Shown in pieces: positions 27,809-37,879 of a stretch of DNA of 64,000 nucleotides. The stretch lies in NCBI GenBank assembly GCA_021818505.1, contig JAKADX010000010.1:54234-118233 (forward strand), read 5' to 3'. Under the pieces are notes generated by a model. That model had not been told where the DNA came from, searched no databases, and saw nothing but the letters and a program-made list of their open reading frames with translations. The stretch's first letter is position 1, and each line of letters starts with the position of its first letter. Source of the DNA: Pseudomonadota bacterium. GTDB taxonomy: Bacteria > Pseudomonadota > Alphaproteobacteria > Acetobacterales > Acetobacteraceae. The position numbers and the translations under genes were made by a program.

Positions 27809-30740
27809 GCAGCCGCGTCCCGGCCGGATCGTAGAACATGGGCGGACAGGCGCGGGCGCGCGAGACACGGCCGAGGTGAAACAGTTCCAATTCCGCGCCT
27901 GCCTGCGCAAGCCCCCGTCCGCGCTCGACCATGCCGAGCGCGATCGAACGGTCGAGGGCGGGCGAATGGCACGCGCTGGTCACCCAGCCGATGCTGCGCA
28001 ACCTGCCGTCCTGGCCGCGCGTGACAGCATGTGCGCCCACCGCCGGCACGTCGGACGCATCCTCCGGCAGCAGGCCGATGAACTGCCGGCGGTCGGGGCG
28101 CCGTGCGTCGGGCATGAGCAGCGATCGCCTGCCGACGAAATCCACCTGCTTCGTGCGCAACGGGCTGGACATGCCGAGGTCGCCGGGCAGCGTCAGGCCG
28201 TCGGTATCGACGCCGATCAGGATGTAGCCTTTCTCGGCGCGCAGCAGCGATGCGCTTTCCACGCCGTACGGCGTGATGCCGTGGGCGGTACCTGCTTGCA
28301 GCAACCGGCGCCACATGGCCACGGCGTAACCGGACCGCACCGAAACTTCGTAGCTGCGCTCGCCGGAAAAGCTGACACGCGCAATCCGTCCGGCGACGCC
28401 GCAGATACGGCCCTGTGACAGTGCCATGTGCGGCAGCGCGCTGGGCGAGAGGTCGATGTCGGTGAGCGGTGCCAGAATGTCGCGCGACCGGGGCCCGGCG
28501 ACAACGAAGGTTGCCCAGGCGGCGGTGACGTCGTGCATCGCCACGCGCAGCGTCGGGCACTCGGTCTGCCGCCACGCTTCCAAATGCGCCAGCACGCTCT
28601 GCGTATGGCTCGACGAGGGCGAAAGCAGGTAGCGGTCCGGCGCCAGCCGCGCCACCACGCCGTCGTCTTGAACGACTCCTGTCTCGCGCAGCAGCAGCGC
28701 GTAGCGGATGTGGCCGGGCTTCAGGTTGGCGATCTCGGTGTAATAGACGATGTTGAGGAACTGCGCCGCGTCGGCGCCGCAGACCATGATCTTGCCGAGG
28801 CTCGATCCGTCGAACACTCCGACGCCGCCGCGCACCGCCATCGCCTCGCGCCGGATTGCCTGCGGCACGGTTTCGCCGGTGCGCGGATAGCAGGCGGGAC
28901 GAAACCAGCTGCCATAGTCGCGCATGTCGGCATCCAGTGCGACATGTTCGGCGTGTGCCGGCAGGCGGCGCCAGGGTGAATACAGCGCACCATGGCGCAT
29001 CCCGGCGACGGCGCCGAGCGTCACCGGCGTGTACGGCGGGCGGAAGGTGGTGGTGCCGACCTCGGCGATCGCCCGACCGGTTTCCTCGGCCAGTACCGCG
29101 AGCCCGTTGACATTGCTTGTCTTGCCCTGATCGGTCGCCATGCCGAGCGTGGTGTAGCGTTTCAGGTGTTCGACCGAACTGTAGTTCTCGCGTGCCGCCA
29201 GCGCTATGTCCCTGGTCGTCACGTCGTTCTGCAGATCGACCCATTGCCGTGCCCCGCGGATCGGCACCCGCCATAGCGCGCGCGGCGCCGCCTGCGGTGC
29301 GGTCGGTTCTGCACGTGGCGGAGCGAGGGTGCAGGCCCGGTCGAGCATCCGCGCCGCCGCGCACCCCGCCTCATGGCCGCTGACCAGCGCGGCGGCGAGG
29401 TCGGCACCACCCGCAAGATCATGATCCGGCCGTGGCGCCACCGGCACGAAGGCGGCGGTCGCGGCATCCCAGCGCAGCTTTCCACCTGACTGGCTGTGCA
29501 GATGTACCGCCGGCGACCATCCACCGGAAATCGCGACCAGATCGGCCGCAACGCGCAGCGTCGCCTCGCGCGCGGACCGTGCGTCCGCGGGACCGAGATC
29601 CACCATCCGCACGCCGTCACGCCCGATGACGCCGAGGACGGTACTTCCGGCGAGCACGCGGATGTCCCGGTCGAATGCGGCGCGCGCGGCCGGCGGAATG
29701 TCCGCGCGCGCCTCGGCGATCGTCACTTCGGCGCCGGCGAGGCGCAGCGCCACGGCGACGGCATAGGCGGAATCGTTGTTGGTGGCGACGACGGCGCGCG
29801 TGCCCGGCAACACGGCGTAAAGCCGCAGATATTGCAGCACGGCATCGGCCGACATCACGCCCGGCCGGTCGTTGTCGGGAAATACCAGCGGCCGCTCGAT
29901 GGCGCCCGTGGCCAGCACCGCGCGCCGCGCGCGCACGTGCCACAGGCGGTCCTCGGACCACCCCACGGCGGCGGTGCTGCGGCGCTCCAGCAGACCGAAG
30001 GTGGTGTGGTCGTAGGCGCCGAACACAGTGGTATGCGGCATTACGCGTACGCCCTGCGCCGCGAGCGCCTCGGCGGTCGCGGCGGCCCATGCGGCGGCCG
30101 GCTGATCGTCGATCATGCCGTCGCGCCAGCGTAGCGATCCGCCCGGGGCGATGCGGTCATCGGCAAGGATCACCGATAAGCCTGCACCTGAAGCCGCGCG
30201 CGCCGCCGCCAGCCCGGCGGCGCCGGCGCCCACCACCAGCAGGTCGCAAGCGGCGCTGCGCGTCTCGAACCGTCGCGCATCTGGCGTCGTCGCCACGCGT
30301 CCCAGCCCCGCCATCGCACGGATGCGCGGCTCATAGCGGTGCCAGTCGGGGAAGAATGTCTTGTAGTAAAACCCGGCCGGCAGGAAGCGGTGCAGCCAGT
30401 CGATCGCGGCGTAGCGGTCGTGCGCCACGTCCGGCCGCGCGTTCACGCCGCGCGCGGCCATCCCCTCGCGCAGTTCGACCACGGTGGCCCGTGCGTCGGG
30501 TTCCTGACTGTCGCCATTCTCGACATCGACGATCGCATTCGGCTCCTCCGCCCAGGCGCCGAAGATGCCGCGCGGGCGATGGTATTTGAAGCTGCGGCCG
30601 ACGATGCGCACGTTGTTGGCCAGCAATGCGGAGGCCAGCGTGTCGCCGACGAATCCCGTGAGCGGCCGACCATCCCACGAAAATTGCAGCGCGCGCGCGC
30701 GATCGATCACGCCGGCCGCGTCAAGCCGCCGCGCCGTCAT
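27801..30740 (-). CDS. soxA: Sarcosine oxidase alpha subunit
   Basis: 979 aa, normal length. Domains in order: a 2Fe-2S-ferredoxin-like N-terminal domain (FSWDGRPLTGFVGDTLASALLANNVRIVGRSFKYHRPRGIF), an NAD-binding oxidoreductase domain with LLVVGAGAAGLAAARAASGAG, and a C-terminal aminomethyltransferase domain (GVFDGSSLGKIMVCGADAAQFLNIVYY..., GPRSRDIL) that accepts the methylene group on tetrahydrofolate. The complex turns sarcosine, O2 and THF into glycine, H2O2 and 5,10-methylene-THF. The start at 30740 overlaps soxD by 4 nt. Confidence 0.95.
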   Translation of the reverse strand: MTARRLDAAGVIDRARALQFSWDGRPLTGFVGDTLASALLANNVRIVGRSFKYHRPRGIFGAWAEEPNAIVDVENGDSQEPDARATVVELREGMAARGVNARPDVAHDRYAAIDWLHRFLPAGFYYKTFFPDWHRYEPRIRAMAGLGRVATTPDARRFETRSAACDLLVVGAGAAGLAAARAASGAGLSVILADDRIAPGGSLRWRDGMIDDQPAAAWAAATAEALAAQGVRVMPHTTVFGAYDHTTFGLLERRSTAAVGWSEDRLWHVRARRAVLATGAIERPLVFPDNDRPGVMSADAVLQYLRLYAVLPGTRAVVATNNDSAYAVAVALRLAGAEVTIAEARADIPPAARAAFDRDIRVLAGSTVLGVIGRDGVRMVDLGPADARSAREATLRVAADLVAISGGWSPAVHLHSQSGGKLRWDAATAAFVPVAPRPDHDLAGGADLAAALVSGHEAGCAAARMLDRACTLAPPRAEPTAPQAAPRALWRVPIRGARQWVDLQNDVTTRDIALAARENYSSVEHLKRYTTLGMATDQGKTSNVNGLAVLAEETGRAIAEVGTTTFRPPYTPVTLGAVAGMRHGALYSPWRRLPAHAEHVALDADMRDYGSWFRPACYPRTGETVPQAIRREAMAVRGGVGVFDGSSLGKIMVCGADAAQFLNIVYYTEIANLKPGHIRYALLLRETGVVQDDGVVARLAPDRYLLSPSSSHTQSVLAHLEAWRQTECPTLRVAMHDVTAAWATFVVAGPRSRDILAPLTDIDLSPSALPHMALSQGRICGVAGRIARVSFSGERSYEVSVRSGYAVAMWRRLLQAGTAHGITPYGVESASLLRAEKGYILIGVDTDGLTLPGDLGMSSPLRTKQVDFVGRRSLLMPDARRPDRRQFIGLLPEDASDVPAVGAHAVTRGQDGRLRSIGWVTSACHSPALDRSIALGMVERGRGLAQAGAELELFHLGRVSRARACPPMFYDPAGTRLHD

Positions 30741-30988
30741 GGTTTGCGCGCCGAGAAGATGGCGTGGGTCACCGTGTCGCGCTCCAGCACGAACCACTGT
30801 CCGCAGCCGAAGCTGTGGCACCAGATTTCGCGATGTGGTCCCTTGTCGTTGCCGCGCATGTAGAGATAGCCGCCCCATTGCGCATCGCTGATGTCGGCCG
30901 CCGGTCCCGGCCGCACCGCCGGCTCGCCGCCATAGGTGAACTCCGGTTCGTCACGCGGGCCACACCAGGGGCAGGGGATCAGCAGCAT
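30737..30988 (-). CDS. soxD: Sarcosine oxidase delta subunit
   Basis: 83 aa. The zinc-binding pattern of SoxD is complete: MLLIPCPWCGPRDEPEFTYGGE at the start and HREIWCHSFGCGQWF in the second half, giving Cys-X2-Cys and a later His/Cys pair. WGGYLYMRGNDKG between them is also typical. It is a small structural subunit of the heterotetramer. Start ATG 30988 lies 11 bp after the soxB stop, and the end overlaps soxA by 4 nt, in the usual soxB-D-A-G order. Confidence 0.95.
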   Translation of the reverse strand: MLLIPCPWCGPRDEPEFTYGGEPAVRPGPAADISDAQWGGYLYMRGNDKGPHREIWCHSFGCGQWFVLERDTVTHAIFSARKP

Positions 30989-30999
30989 CGTCCTCGTCC

Positions 31000-32247
31000 T
31001 TAGTGCGCGATGCCGGCGCCGGCGGCCTCGTCGATCAGCGCAGCGGAGTCGAAGCGCGCGAGATCGAACGGCGCCGAGATCGGATGGTGCCGCCCCGTCG
31101 CGACGGCGTGCGCCAGCAGCCAGCCGCCGGCCGGTGTCGCCTTGAATCCGCCGGTTCCCCAGCCGCAGTTGAGATAGAGGTTGCCGACCGGCGAGGGACC
31201 GAGGATCGGGCTGTAGTCCCATGGCACATCGACGATCCCCGCCCACTGCCGCAGCATCTTCAGCCGGCGGAACGCGGGGAAAATCTCCAGCACCGCCGCG
31301 ACGATCGCCTGCGTCGTCGGCAGATTGCCGCGCTGCGCATAGGACGGATAGAGATCGAGCCCGGCGCCGAACACCAGTTCGCCCTTGTCGGATTGCGAGA
31401 CATACATCCCGGTTGCCCAGGATGCGGCGACGGTGTGCAGCACCGGCTTGACCGGCTCGCTCACCATCGCCTGCAACGCGTAGCTGGTGATCGGCAGGCG
31501 AAATCCGGCCTTCGCCGCCAGCACGCCGGAATGGCCGGACGGCGACATTCCGACCGCGCCCGCGCTCACCCTCCCGCGCGACGTCTCCAGGCCGGTCACG
31601 AGGCCGTTCTCGATGAGGAAGCCCAGAACTTCGCAGTTCTGCACGATATCGACGCCGAGCGCGTCGGCCGCGCGCGCGAACCCCCACGCCACCGCGTCAT
31701 GCCGCGCGATGCCGCCGCGCCGCTGCACATAGCCGCCATGGATCGGATACCGCGCGCCGGGCGAGAAATTCGCCAGCGGCAGCTCCGCGCGCACCTGCGC
31801 GGGGTCCAGCAGTTCCACGTCAATGCCGTTGATCAGCATCGCGTTCACCGCGCGCGTCATCACCTCCATGTCGTGATCGGAATGCGCGAGGTTGATCATG
31901 CCGCGCTGGCTCAGCATGATGTTGAAGTTCAGCTCCTCGCTCAGCCCCTCGTACAGCCGCAGCGCGAAATCATACAGTGCTACGCTCTCGGGGAAGAAGT
32001 AGTTTGAGCGGACGATGGTGGTGTTGCGCCCGGTGTTGCCGCCGCCGAGCCAACCTTTCTCCAGCACCGCGACACGCTTCAGCCCGTGCAGCTTCGCCAG
32101 GTAATAGGCTGCCGCAAGCCCGTGCCCACCGCCGCCGATGATCACCGCGTCGTAGCTTTGCGCAAGCGCCGGTGAGCGCCACGCAGCGGGCCAGGACGCG
32201 TGCCCGGTCAGTCCCTGGCGGAGCAGCGAAAGCGAGGAATAGCGCAT
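31000..32247 (-). CDS. soxB: Sarcosine oxidase beta subunit
   Basis: 415 aa. A DAO-family flavoprotein with the FAD motif YDAVIIGGGGHGLAAAYYLAKLHG and GWLGGGNTGRNTTIVRSNYFFPES, the region around the covalent FMN site of heterotetrameric sarcosine oxidase. CGWGTGGFKATPAGGWLLAH near the C terminus closes the flavin site. It oxidises sarcosine to its imine. It lies 5 bp after the MFS transporter stop and 11 bp before soxD. Confidence 0.95.
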   Translation of the reverse strand: MRYSSLSLLRQGLTGHASWPAAWRSPALAQSYDAVIIGGGGHGLAAAYYLAKLHGLKRVAVLEKGWLGGGNTGRNTTIVRSNYFFPESVALYDFALRLYEGLSEELNFNIMLSQRGMINLAHSDHDMEVMTRAVNAMLINGIDVELLDPAQVRAELPLANFSPGARYPIHGGYVQRRGGIARHDAVAWGFARAADALGVDIVQNCEVLGFLIENGLVTGLETSRGRVSAGAVGMSPSGHSGVLAAKAGFRLPITSYALQAMVSEPVKPVLHTVAASWATGMYVSQSDKGELVFGAGLDLYPSYAQRGNLPTTQAIVAAVLEIFPAFRRLKMLRQWAGIVDVPWDYSPILGPSPVGNLYLNCGWGTGGFKATPAGGWLLAHAVATGRHHPISAPFDLARFDSAALIDEAAGAGIAH

Positions 32248-32251
32248 CGGA

Positions 32252-33574
32252 TCAGTCGGTCACTTCGCGGGTCCGGCGGTGCAGCAGCGATCTGAACAGC
32301 GGGCGGACGAGGCGGGGCGCCAGTTCCGCGTGCCGTGGCGGGGCGGAGGGGGCGGGGACGAACGGCGTCCGCATCTCGCGCGGCACCTCGCTTCGTAGCA
32401 GCATCCGGGTGGCCGTGAACAGGCCGAGCACGCCCAGGACGGCGGCGATGTACCAGAACAGCCCGGCCGGCCCGACCCGCCCCATCAGCACCCCGGCGGC
32501 GGACGGGCTGACCGAGGAGCCGAGCGACCAGACGAACAGCAGGCCGCCACTCGCCGCCACGTAATCGCCGCGCTCCATGCGATCATTGGTCTGGCCGGCG
32601 CCGAGGCCGTAGAGCGGGGCGGTCATTCCGGCGAAGACGAACCCCAGTGCCGCGATCGCAGCGAATGGCACGCCGGCGGCGAAACCGAGCGCGATCGCCA
32701 GCACGATCGCGGCCGTGATCGCGCCGATCGTCACCGGCCGCCGCCCGACGCGGTCTGACAGCATCCCGACCGGATACTGCACCAGCAGTCCGGCCACCAT
32801 CGCCGCGGAGATATAGGCCGCGACCGAGCCGGATCCGTAGCCGGCACGTTCGAGAAAGACCGGCACCAGGGAATAGTACGCCCCGTTGATCAGGCCGGAG
32901 GAGAGGCAACAGGCGACGCCGACGGGGGAGACACGATACAGCCGCAGCAGCGCGAAATGCGCCTGCGGCCGCACCACCGGGTTCGCCTGCTGCGTCAGCG
33001 CCAGCGGCAGCACGGCCGTCGCGAAAGCGATGCCGACCAGCACGAACAGCAGCGGCGAGGCGGGGATGGCGTTGAGCGCCAGCGGCCCCGCCGCGCTGGC
33101 GCCCCAGGAGGCGACCAGATAGGCGCCGAAGGCCCGCCCGCGCGTGGTGCTGTCCACCCGGTCGTTGAGCCAGCTCTCGACCACCAGGATCATGCCGGAG
33201 CTGGCATAGCCGATGCCCAGCCGCAGCAGCCCGACCAGCCAGGGCGCGCTGGCAAAGGTCAGAAGCAGCGCGGCGTCGGCGGCGATTGCGGCGAACACGG
33301 CAAAGGCGCGGATATGCCCGACCCGCATCACCACCCGGTCGCAGCTCAACGCGCCGGCCAGGAACCCGACATAATAGGCCGACGCCACCGCGCCGATCTC
33401 CGCGGGTGAGGCGCCGACGCGCAGCAGCAGCAGCGGGATCAGCGGCGTCATCAGCCCTAGCGCGCCCTGGGCGCAGACCAGCCCGAGCAGCACCGGCACC
33501 AGGGGGGCAAGGCTGAACCGCATCGCCGCATGATGCCCCGGCGCGGCCGTTGCGTCCGCATCCGTTTTTGTCAT
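32252..33574 (-). CDS. MFS transporter, YcaD/UMF-like
   Basis: About 440 aa with 12 membrane helices. The Major Facilitator loop motif appears twice, as LSCDRVVMRVGHIRAF and as MLSDRVGRRPVTIGA. The opening VPVLLGLVCAQGALGLMTPLIPLLLLRVGASPAEIGAVASAYYVGFLAGA is like the YcaD subgroup. It is the first gene of the minus-strand run MFS-soxB-soxD-soxA-soxG-DMGDH, with a 4-bp gap to soxB, so it may import sarcosine, dimethylglycine or a related methylated amine. That substrate is inferred from the operon only. The start at 33574 lies 4 bp from a LysR-type box; a longer reading would enter the divergent regulator gene. Confidence 0.82.
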   Translation of the reverse strand: MTKTDADATAAPGHHAAMRFSLAPLVPVLLGLVCAQGALGLMTPLIPLLLLRVGASPAEIGAVASAYYVGFLAGALSCDRVVMRVGHIRAFAVFAAIAADAALLLTFASAPWLVGLLRLGIGYASSGMILVVESWLNDRVDSTTRGRAFGAYLVASWGASAAGPLALNAIPASPLLFVLVGIAFATAVLPLALTQQANPVVRPQAHFALLRLYRVSPVGVACCLSSGLINGAYYSLVPVFLERAGYGSGSVAAYISAAMVAGLLVQYPVGMLSDRVGRRPVTIGAITAAIVLAIALGFAAGVPFAAIAALGFVFAGMTAPLYGLGAGQTNDRMERGDYVAASGGLLFVWSLGSSVSPSAAGVLMGRVGPAGLFWYIAAVLGVLGLFTATRMLLRSEVPREMRTPFVPAPSAPPRHAELAPRLVRPLFRSLLHRRTREVTD

Positions 33575-33577
33575 GCC

Positions 33578-33600
33578 GCAATCGACATTTCCGATGTTGC
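33578..33600. promoter_or_regulatory. LysR-type operator between MFS-sox operon and its regulator
   Basis: The sequence GCAATCGACATTTCCGATGTTGC contains ATCG-N7-CGAT, an inverted repeat with the T-N11-A spacing of LysR-type operators, flanked by partly matching GCA/TTGC ends. It sits in the 91-bp divergent gap, next to the MFS start codon and about 65 bp before the LysR start. The distance suggests that the regulator represses or activates the sox operon and controls itself. Site call from pattern only. Confidence 0.45.
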
Positions 33601-33665
33601 GCGGGCGCGTCCAGTGCGATGGATAGACGCCGCCGGCCCAGGCGGCCCGACGAAGGGGACGCGCC

Positions 33666-34622
33666 ATGATCGACCGTCGCTGGCTGCCGCTGAACGCGCT
33701 GCGCGCTTTCGAGGCGGTCGGGCGCAATCTCAGCTTCACCGCCGCCGCGCAGGCGCTCAGTGTCTCGCAAAGCGCGGTCAGCCGCCATGTCATCGCGCTG
33801 GAGGGGCTGCTCGGCGCGCCGCTGTTCGAGCGACGGCCCGGCGCCTTCGCGCTCACCGACGCCGGCGCGGCGCTGCTGCCGGTCGTGCGCAAGTCCTTCG
33901 ACCGCATCGAACAGGCGCTGAACGACATCGTGCATGACGGCGGCACGCGCACGCGGTCATTGCGTGTGCAACTGCCGCCGACCTTCGCGCACCGGCTCGC
34001 GGTGCCGATCCTGCGGGAGTTCCGCAGCGTCTGCCCCGATGTCATCCTCGACATCGAAAGCCCCCATCAGGTCGGCCTGGCGTCACGCGACGCCGACGTG
34101 GCGGTGATCTATGCCAAGCCCCAGGTCAGCGACCGGGTTTCCAACCTGCTGTGGATGGAGCGGCTGGTGCCGATGTGTCATCCGTCGGTCGCTTCGGGCG
34201 CTGGCAGCGACATGACCGCGTTCCTGGCGCGCACGGAATTGCTGCACGGCAAGCTGGAGGGCGAATCGCGCCACAAGCTCTGGCACATGCTGGTCCGGCA
34301 GGCGGGGGTCGAGGTGGAAACCGAGCGCGGGCTGGTGTTCGACACCGCCGCGCTTGCCGCCGCCCATGCGCTGTCGGGCGAAGGCGTGGCGTTGCTCGAT
34401 CCGCGCATGTTCGCTGGCGAACTCTCGACTGGGCGGCTCCGCCAGCCGTTCGAGATCGTGCTTGAATCCGGCTACGGCTATTACCTCACCATTCATCCGG
34501 AGGATCTGGCCGATCCGGCGATCGCGCGGTTTCGCTCCTGGATGATCGAGCGGTTCGCGTTGCAGAGTCCGGTCCCGGCTCCGTTGCACGTGGTGGCGGC
34601 GCCAGCCGCGCGCACAAGCTGA
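33666..34622 (+). CDS. LysR-family regulator, GcvA-like
   Basis: 318 aa. The N-terminal HTH is that of the GcvA group: WLPLNALRAFEAVGRNLSFTAAAQALSVSQSAVSRHVIALEGLLGAPLFERRPGAFALT. The C-terminal substrate-binding domain runs from about residue 93 (LRVQLPPTFAHRLAVPIL...). GcvA controls glycine cleavage in E. coli. Here the gene is divergent from an operon whose product is glycine and methylene-THF, which fits a regulator of that operon. A GCTGATG-CAT-CATCAGC inverted repeat overlaps its stop codon (34618-34634); no T-run follows. Confidence 0.88.
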   Translation: MIDRRWLPLNALRAFEAVGRNLSFTAAAQALSVSQSAVSRHVIALEGLLGAPLFERRPGAFALTDAGAALLPVVRKSFDRIEQALNDIVHDGGTRTRSLRVQLPPTFAHRLAVPILREFRSVCPDVILDIESPHQVGLASRDADVAVIYAKPQVSDRVSNLLWMERLVPMCHPSVASGAGSDMTAFLARTELLHGKLEGESRHKLWHMLVRQAGVEVETERGLVFDTAALAAAHALSGEGVALLDPRMFAGELSTGRLRQPFEIVLESGYGYYLTIHPEDLADPAIARFRSWMIERFALQSPVPAPLHVVAAPAARTS

Positions 34623-34688
34623 TGCATCATCAGCGAGAGAGGCTAAAGTGACGGCGCGCGTAGCGGAACGCCGTTGATGGGGAGCGTC

Positions 34689-35465
34689 ATGGACAGACCC
34701 GGATTTGCCGATCTCGCCGGTCGCATCGTGCTGGTCACCGGCGCCAGCACCGGCATCGGCGCGGCCGTCGCGCGCGGCTTCGCCGCCTGCGGCGCGCGCG
34801 TCGCGGTCCACTACAACCGCAGTGCCGCGGAGGCCGACACCGTGGTCGCGACGATCGCGGAGCGCGGCGGCGAGGCCTGGGTCGAGCAGGCCGATCTGGC
34901 AAGTCCTGCGCAAGCGGCCGCGCTGGTCGATCGCGTGGCGCGGCGCGCCGGCGGACTTGACGTGCTGGTCAACAACGCCGGGGATCTGATGTGGCGCGGG
35001 GCGGTCGCGGATGCCGATGCCGAACTGCTGCAACGCCTGCTCGACGTGAACTTCGCCTCCCTGGTCGCCGCCTGTCGCGCCGCGTTGCCGCATTTTCGCG
35101 CGCGCGGGCGGGGTGTCGTGATCAACACGACCTCGATCGCCGCGCGCAACGGCGGCGGACCGGGCGTGGTGCTGTACGGCGCCTTCAAGGGCGCCGTCTC
35201 GACGCTGACACGCGGGCTGGCCAAAGAATGGGCGCGCGAGAACATCCGCGTCAACGCCGTCGCACCGGGCACGATCGCGACACCGTTGCACGACCGCCTG
35301 ACGCCGCCGGAGACGATGCGCGCGATCGTCGCCACGATCCCGATGCAGCGCGCCGGCACGCCGGAGGACTGCGTCGGCGCCTATCTGTTCCTCGCCAGCG
35401 AGCAGTGCAGCGGCTACATCACCGGGCAGGTGATCGAGGTCAACGGCGGGCAGTTGATGCCGTAG
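34689..35465 (+). CDS. Short-chain dehydrogenase/reductase
   Basis: 258 aa, normal SDR length. The NAD(P) motif is [15 protein letters not shown], then NNAG at DVLVNNAGDLMWRG. The catalytic set is Ser in NTTSIAARNGG and Tyr-X3-Lys in VLYGAFKGA, with a following PG motif in VAPGTIATPL. Near the C terminus CSGYITGQVIEVNGG is typical. GGGGAG precedes ATG 34689; upstream in-frame starts (34674, 34677) are poorer. The stop is directly adjacent to the stop of the convergent anthraniloyl-CoA gene. Substrate unknown. Confidence 0.88.
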   Translation: MDRPGFADLAGRIVLVTGASTGIGAAVARGFAACGARVAVHYNRSAAEADTVVATIAERGGEAWVEQADLASPAQAAALVDRVARRAGGLDVLVNNAGDLMWRGAVADADAELLQRLLDVNFASLVAACRAALPHFRARGRGVVINTTSIAARNGGGPGVVLYGAFKGAVSTLTRGLAKEWARENIRVNAVAPGTIATPLHDRLTPPETMRAIVATIPMQRAGTPEDCVGAYLFLASEQCSGYITGQVIEVNGGQLMP

Positions 35466-37793
35466 CTACTCCGCTGCCCGGAGCGTGGGCGGAATGTGCG
35501 GGCGCGGACGCGCCTTGCGTCGCAGTTCCATCGTCTCGGCCGCCGCGGTGGCGGCGGTGCGCAGCAACTGCTCGCGACCGGGCGCGTACTGCACCGGGCC
35601 GGGCAGCATCGTGCCGTATTCCGCCGCTGCCCGCAGCGCGAAATACGGATCGGTGAGATGCGGGCGGGCCAGCGCCACCAGATCGGCGCGGCCGGCGGCA
35701 AGGATCGTGTTCACCTGATCGCCGGTCGTGATGCTGCCGACGCACATCGTCGCCAGCTGCGCCTCATTGCGGATGGCATCGGCGAACGGCGTCTGGAACA
35801 TGCGGCCGTACACCGGCGCGGCGTCGGGCGTTGTCTGGCCCGAAGAGACGTCGATCAGGTCACAGCCCGCCTGGGCGAAAGCGCGCGCGATCTCAACCGA
35901 GTCTTCACCAGTGATGCCGCCGTCCTGCCAGTCGGTGGCGGAGATGCGCACGCTCATCGGCCGGTCGTTCGGCCACGCATCGCGCATCGCGGCGAACACT
36001 TCCAGCGGGAATCGCAGCCGGTTCTCCAGCGTGCCGCCATAGTCGTCGCTGCGCCGGTTGGTCAGCGGCGAGATGAAGCTCGCCAGCAGATATCCGTGCG
36101 CGCAATGCAGTTCGATCATGTCGAAGCCGGCGCGCAAACCCCGCCGCGTCGCCGCCACGAAGTCGTCGCGCACACGGTCCATGTCGGCGCGCGTCATCGC
36201 GCGCGGCACCTGGCTGTCGGGATAGTAGGGCAGCGGCGAGGGCGCCTCGATCGGCCAGGCGCCGGACTCGAGCGGGCGGTCGATCGCGTCCCACATCAGC
36301 CGTGTCGCGCCCTTGCGCCCGGCATGGCCGAGTTGCAGGCAGAACTTCGTCGGCCCGCTGGCATGGACGAAATCGACGATGCGCTGCCACGCGGCTTCCT
36401 GAGCGTCGTTCCAGATGCCCGCACAGCCAGGCGTGATGCGCGCCTCGGGGCGGATCACGGTCATCTCGGTGAACATCAGCGCGGCCCCGCCCTGCGCGCG
36501 GCTGCCGTAATGCACGAGATGGAAGTCGTTGGGCATGCCGTCGTCCGCCGAATACATGCACATCGGGCTGACGACGACGCGGTTGGCGAGCTTCATGCCG
36601 CGCAGTGCGAAGGGTTGCAGCATCGGCGGCACCGCGGGCGCAGGGTCGAGGCCGCGCGCGCGCACCTGATCGGCAAACATGCTGTTGGCCTCCGCGACGA
36701 AATCCGGTGCGCGCAGGCGCAGATTGTCGTAGGTGATCGACTTCGATCGCGTCATCAGCCCGAACGCGAACTGCGTCGGGTGCATGTGCCAGAACCGCGC
36801 GACATGCTCAAACCAGACCAGAGACACATCGGCGGCGTGCTGCGTGCGCTCCACTTCGTCGCGCCGCGTGCTCTCGTACGCCGCAAGCGCCGCCTCGACA
36901 TTCGAATTGCCGCGGAAGCTTTCATAAAGCGCAATCGCGTCCTCCATCGCCAGCTTGGTGCCGGCGCCGATGGAGAAATGCGCGGTCGATTTGGCGTCAC
37001 CCAGCAGCACCGCGTTGCCCATTACCCAGCGCGCGTTACGGATCATCGGGAAACGCCGCCACAGCGAGCGGTTGACCAGCAATGGGTGGCCGTCGAGGTC
37101 CTCGGCGAACACGCCTTCCAGGAAACGCGCGGACTGCTGTTCGTCCATCGCGTCCAGCCCGGCGCGGGCGAAGGTGGTCGGATCGGTCTCCAGCACCCAG
37201 GTCGAATGGCCCGGTTCGTACTGATAGGCGTGGGCGATGAAGATGCCGTGCGGCGTCTCGCGGAACGAGAAGGTGAAGGCATCCAGCGGGCGCGTCGAGC
37301 CCATCCAGGCGAAGCGGTTCGGTCGCAGATCGACCTGCGGCTGGAAATGGTCGCGGTGCTGCTCGCGGATAATGGAGTTGATGCCATCGGCCACGACGAT
37401 CAGATCGGACCCGGCGAATTCGTCGAGCGAGGAAAATTCGCTGCTGAATCGCAGGTCGATGCCAAGGGTGCGGCAGCGGTCGTGCAGCAGCAGCAGCAGC
37501 GTGCGCCGCGCGCAGCCGCAGAAGCCGTTGCCGCCGATGCGGTGGCGCGTGCCGCGGAACCGGATCTCGATGTCGTCCCAGTAGGCGAAGGCGTCGGTGA
37601 TGGCGCGGAAACTCTCCGGGTCATATCGCTCGAAGGTTTCCAGTGTCTGGTCGGAGAACACCACGCCGAAGCCGAACGTATCGTCCGGCCGGTTGCGCTC
37701 ATGCACCGTGATGTCCACCCGCGGCCAAGTCTGCTTCATCAGGATGGCGAAATAGAGCCCCGCCGGGCCGCCGCCGAGGACCGAGATGCGCAC
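35466..37793 (-). CDS. Anthraniloyl-CoA monooxygenase/reductase (bifunctional FAD and FMN enzyme)
   Basis: 775 aa. The first half is a PHBH-type flavin monooxygenase: [20 protein letters not shown], with [18 protein letters not shown] and the FAD-binding [25 protein letters not shown]. The second half (from about residue 395) is an old-yellow-enzyme FMN reductase: [38 protein letters not shown] and [23 protein letters not shown]. This fusion is the layout of 2-aminobenzoyl-CoA monooxygenase/reductase, which hydroxylates and reduces anthraniloyl-CoA. GTG start at 37793 with GAGGAGG 6 nt upstream. The CoA ligase is not nearby. Related fusions act on salicylyl-CoA, so the substrate is likely but not certain. 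Confidence 0.83.
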   Translation of the reverse strand: MRISVLGGGPAGLYFAILMKQTWPRVDITVHERNRPDDTFGFGVVFSDQTLETFERYDPESFRAITDAFAYWDDIEIRFRGTRHRIGGNGFCGCARRTLLLLLHDRCRTLGIDLRFSSEFSSLDEFAGSDLIVVADGINSIIREQHRDHFQPQVDLRPNRFAWMGSTRPLDAFTFSFRETPHGIFIAHAYQYEPGHSTWVLETDPTTFARAGLDAMDEQQSARFLEGVFAEDLDGHPLLVNRSLWRRFPMIRNARWVMGNAVLLGDAKSTAHFSIGAGTKLAMEDAIALYESFRGNSNVEAALAAYESTRRDEVERTQHAADVSLVWFEHVARFWHMHPTQFAFGLMTRSKSITYDNLRLRAPDFVAEANSMFADQVRARGLDPAPAVPPMLQPFALRGMKLANRVVVSPMCMYSADDGMPNDFHLVHYGSRAQGGAALMFTEMTVIRPEARITPGCAGIWNDAQEAAWQRIVDFVHASGPTKFCLQLGHAGRKGATRLMWDAIDRPLESGAWPIEAPSPLPYYPDSQVPRAMTRADMDRVRDDFVAATRRGLRAGFDMIELHCAHGYLLASFISPLTNRRSDDYGGTLENRLRFPLEVFAAMRDAWPNDRPMSVRISATDWQDGGITGEDSVEIARAFAQAGCDLIDVSSGQTTPDAAPVYGRMFQTPFADAIRNEAQLATMCVGSITTGDQVNTILAAGRADLVALARPHLTDPYFALRAAAEYGTMLPGPVQYAPGREQLLRTAATAAAETMELRRKARPRPHIPPTLRAAE

Positions 37794-37879
37794 GCGCCGC
37801 CTCCTCTCCCGCCGGAGGTATTTTACACTTGAAAGACTTTTCCCGCAATGTTGGGATGCAGGGGGAACGGGAGGGCGTG

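Noticed and set aside
34618..34634. Inverted repeat GCTGATG-CAT-CATCAGC at the LysR stop codon as a terminator
   Set aside because: Short stem, tiny loop and no T-run; it could be an operator but nothing supports that.
36755..37000. Short frames inside the anthraniloyl-CoA gene
   Set aside because: Out-of-frame shadows; the 775-residue reading is complete and coherent.
37829..37842. GAAAG-A-CTTTT as a MarR operator before the SDR gene
   Set aside because: Arms of only five bases with a mismatch; too weak to call a site.
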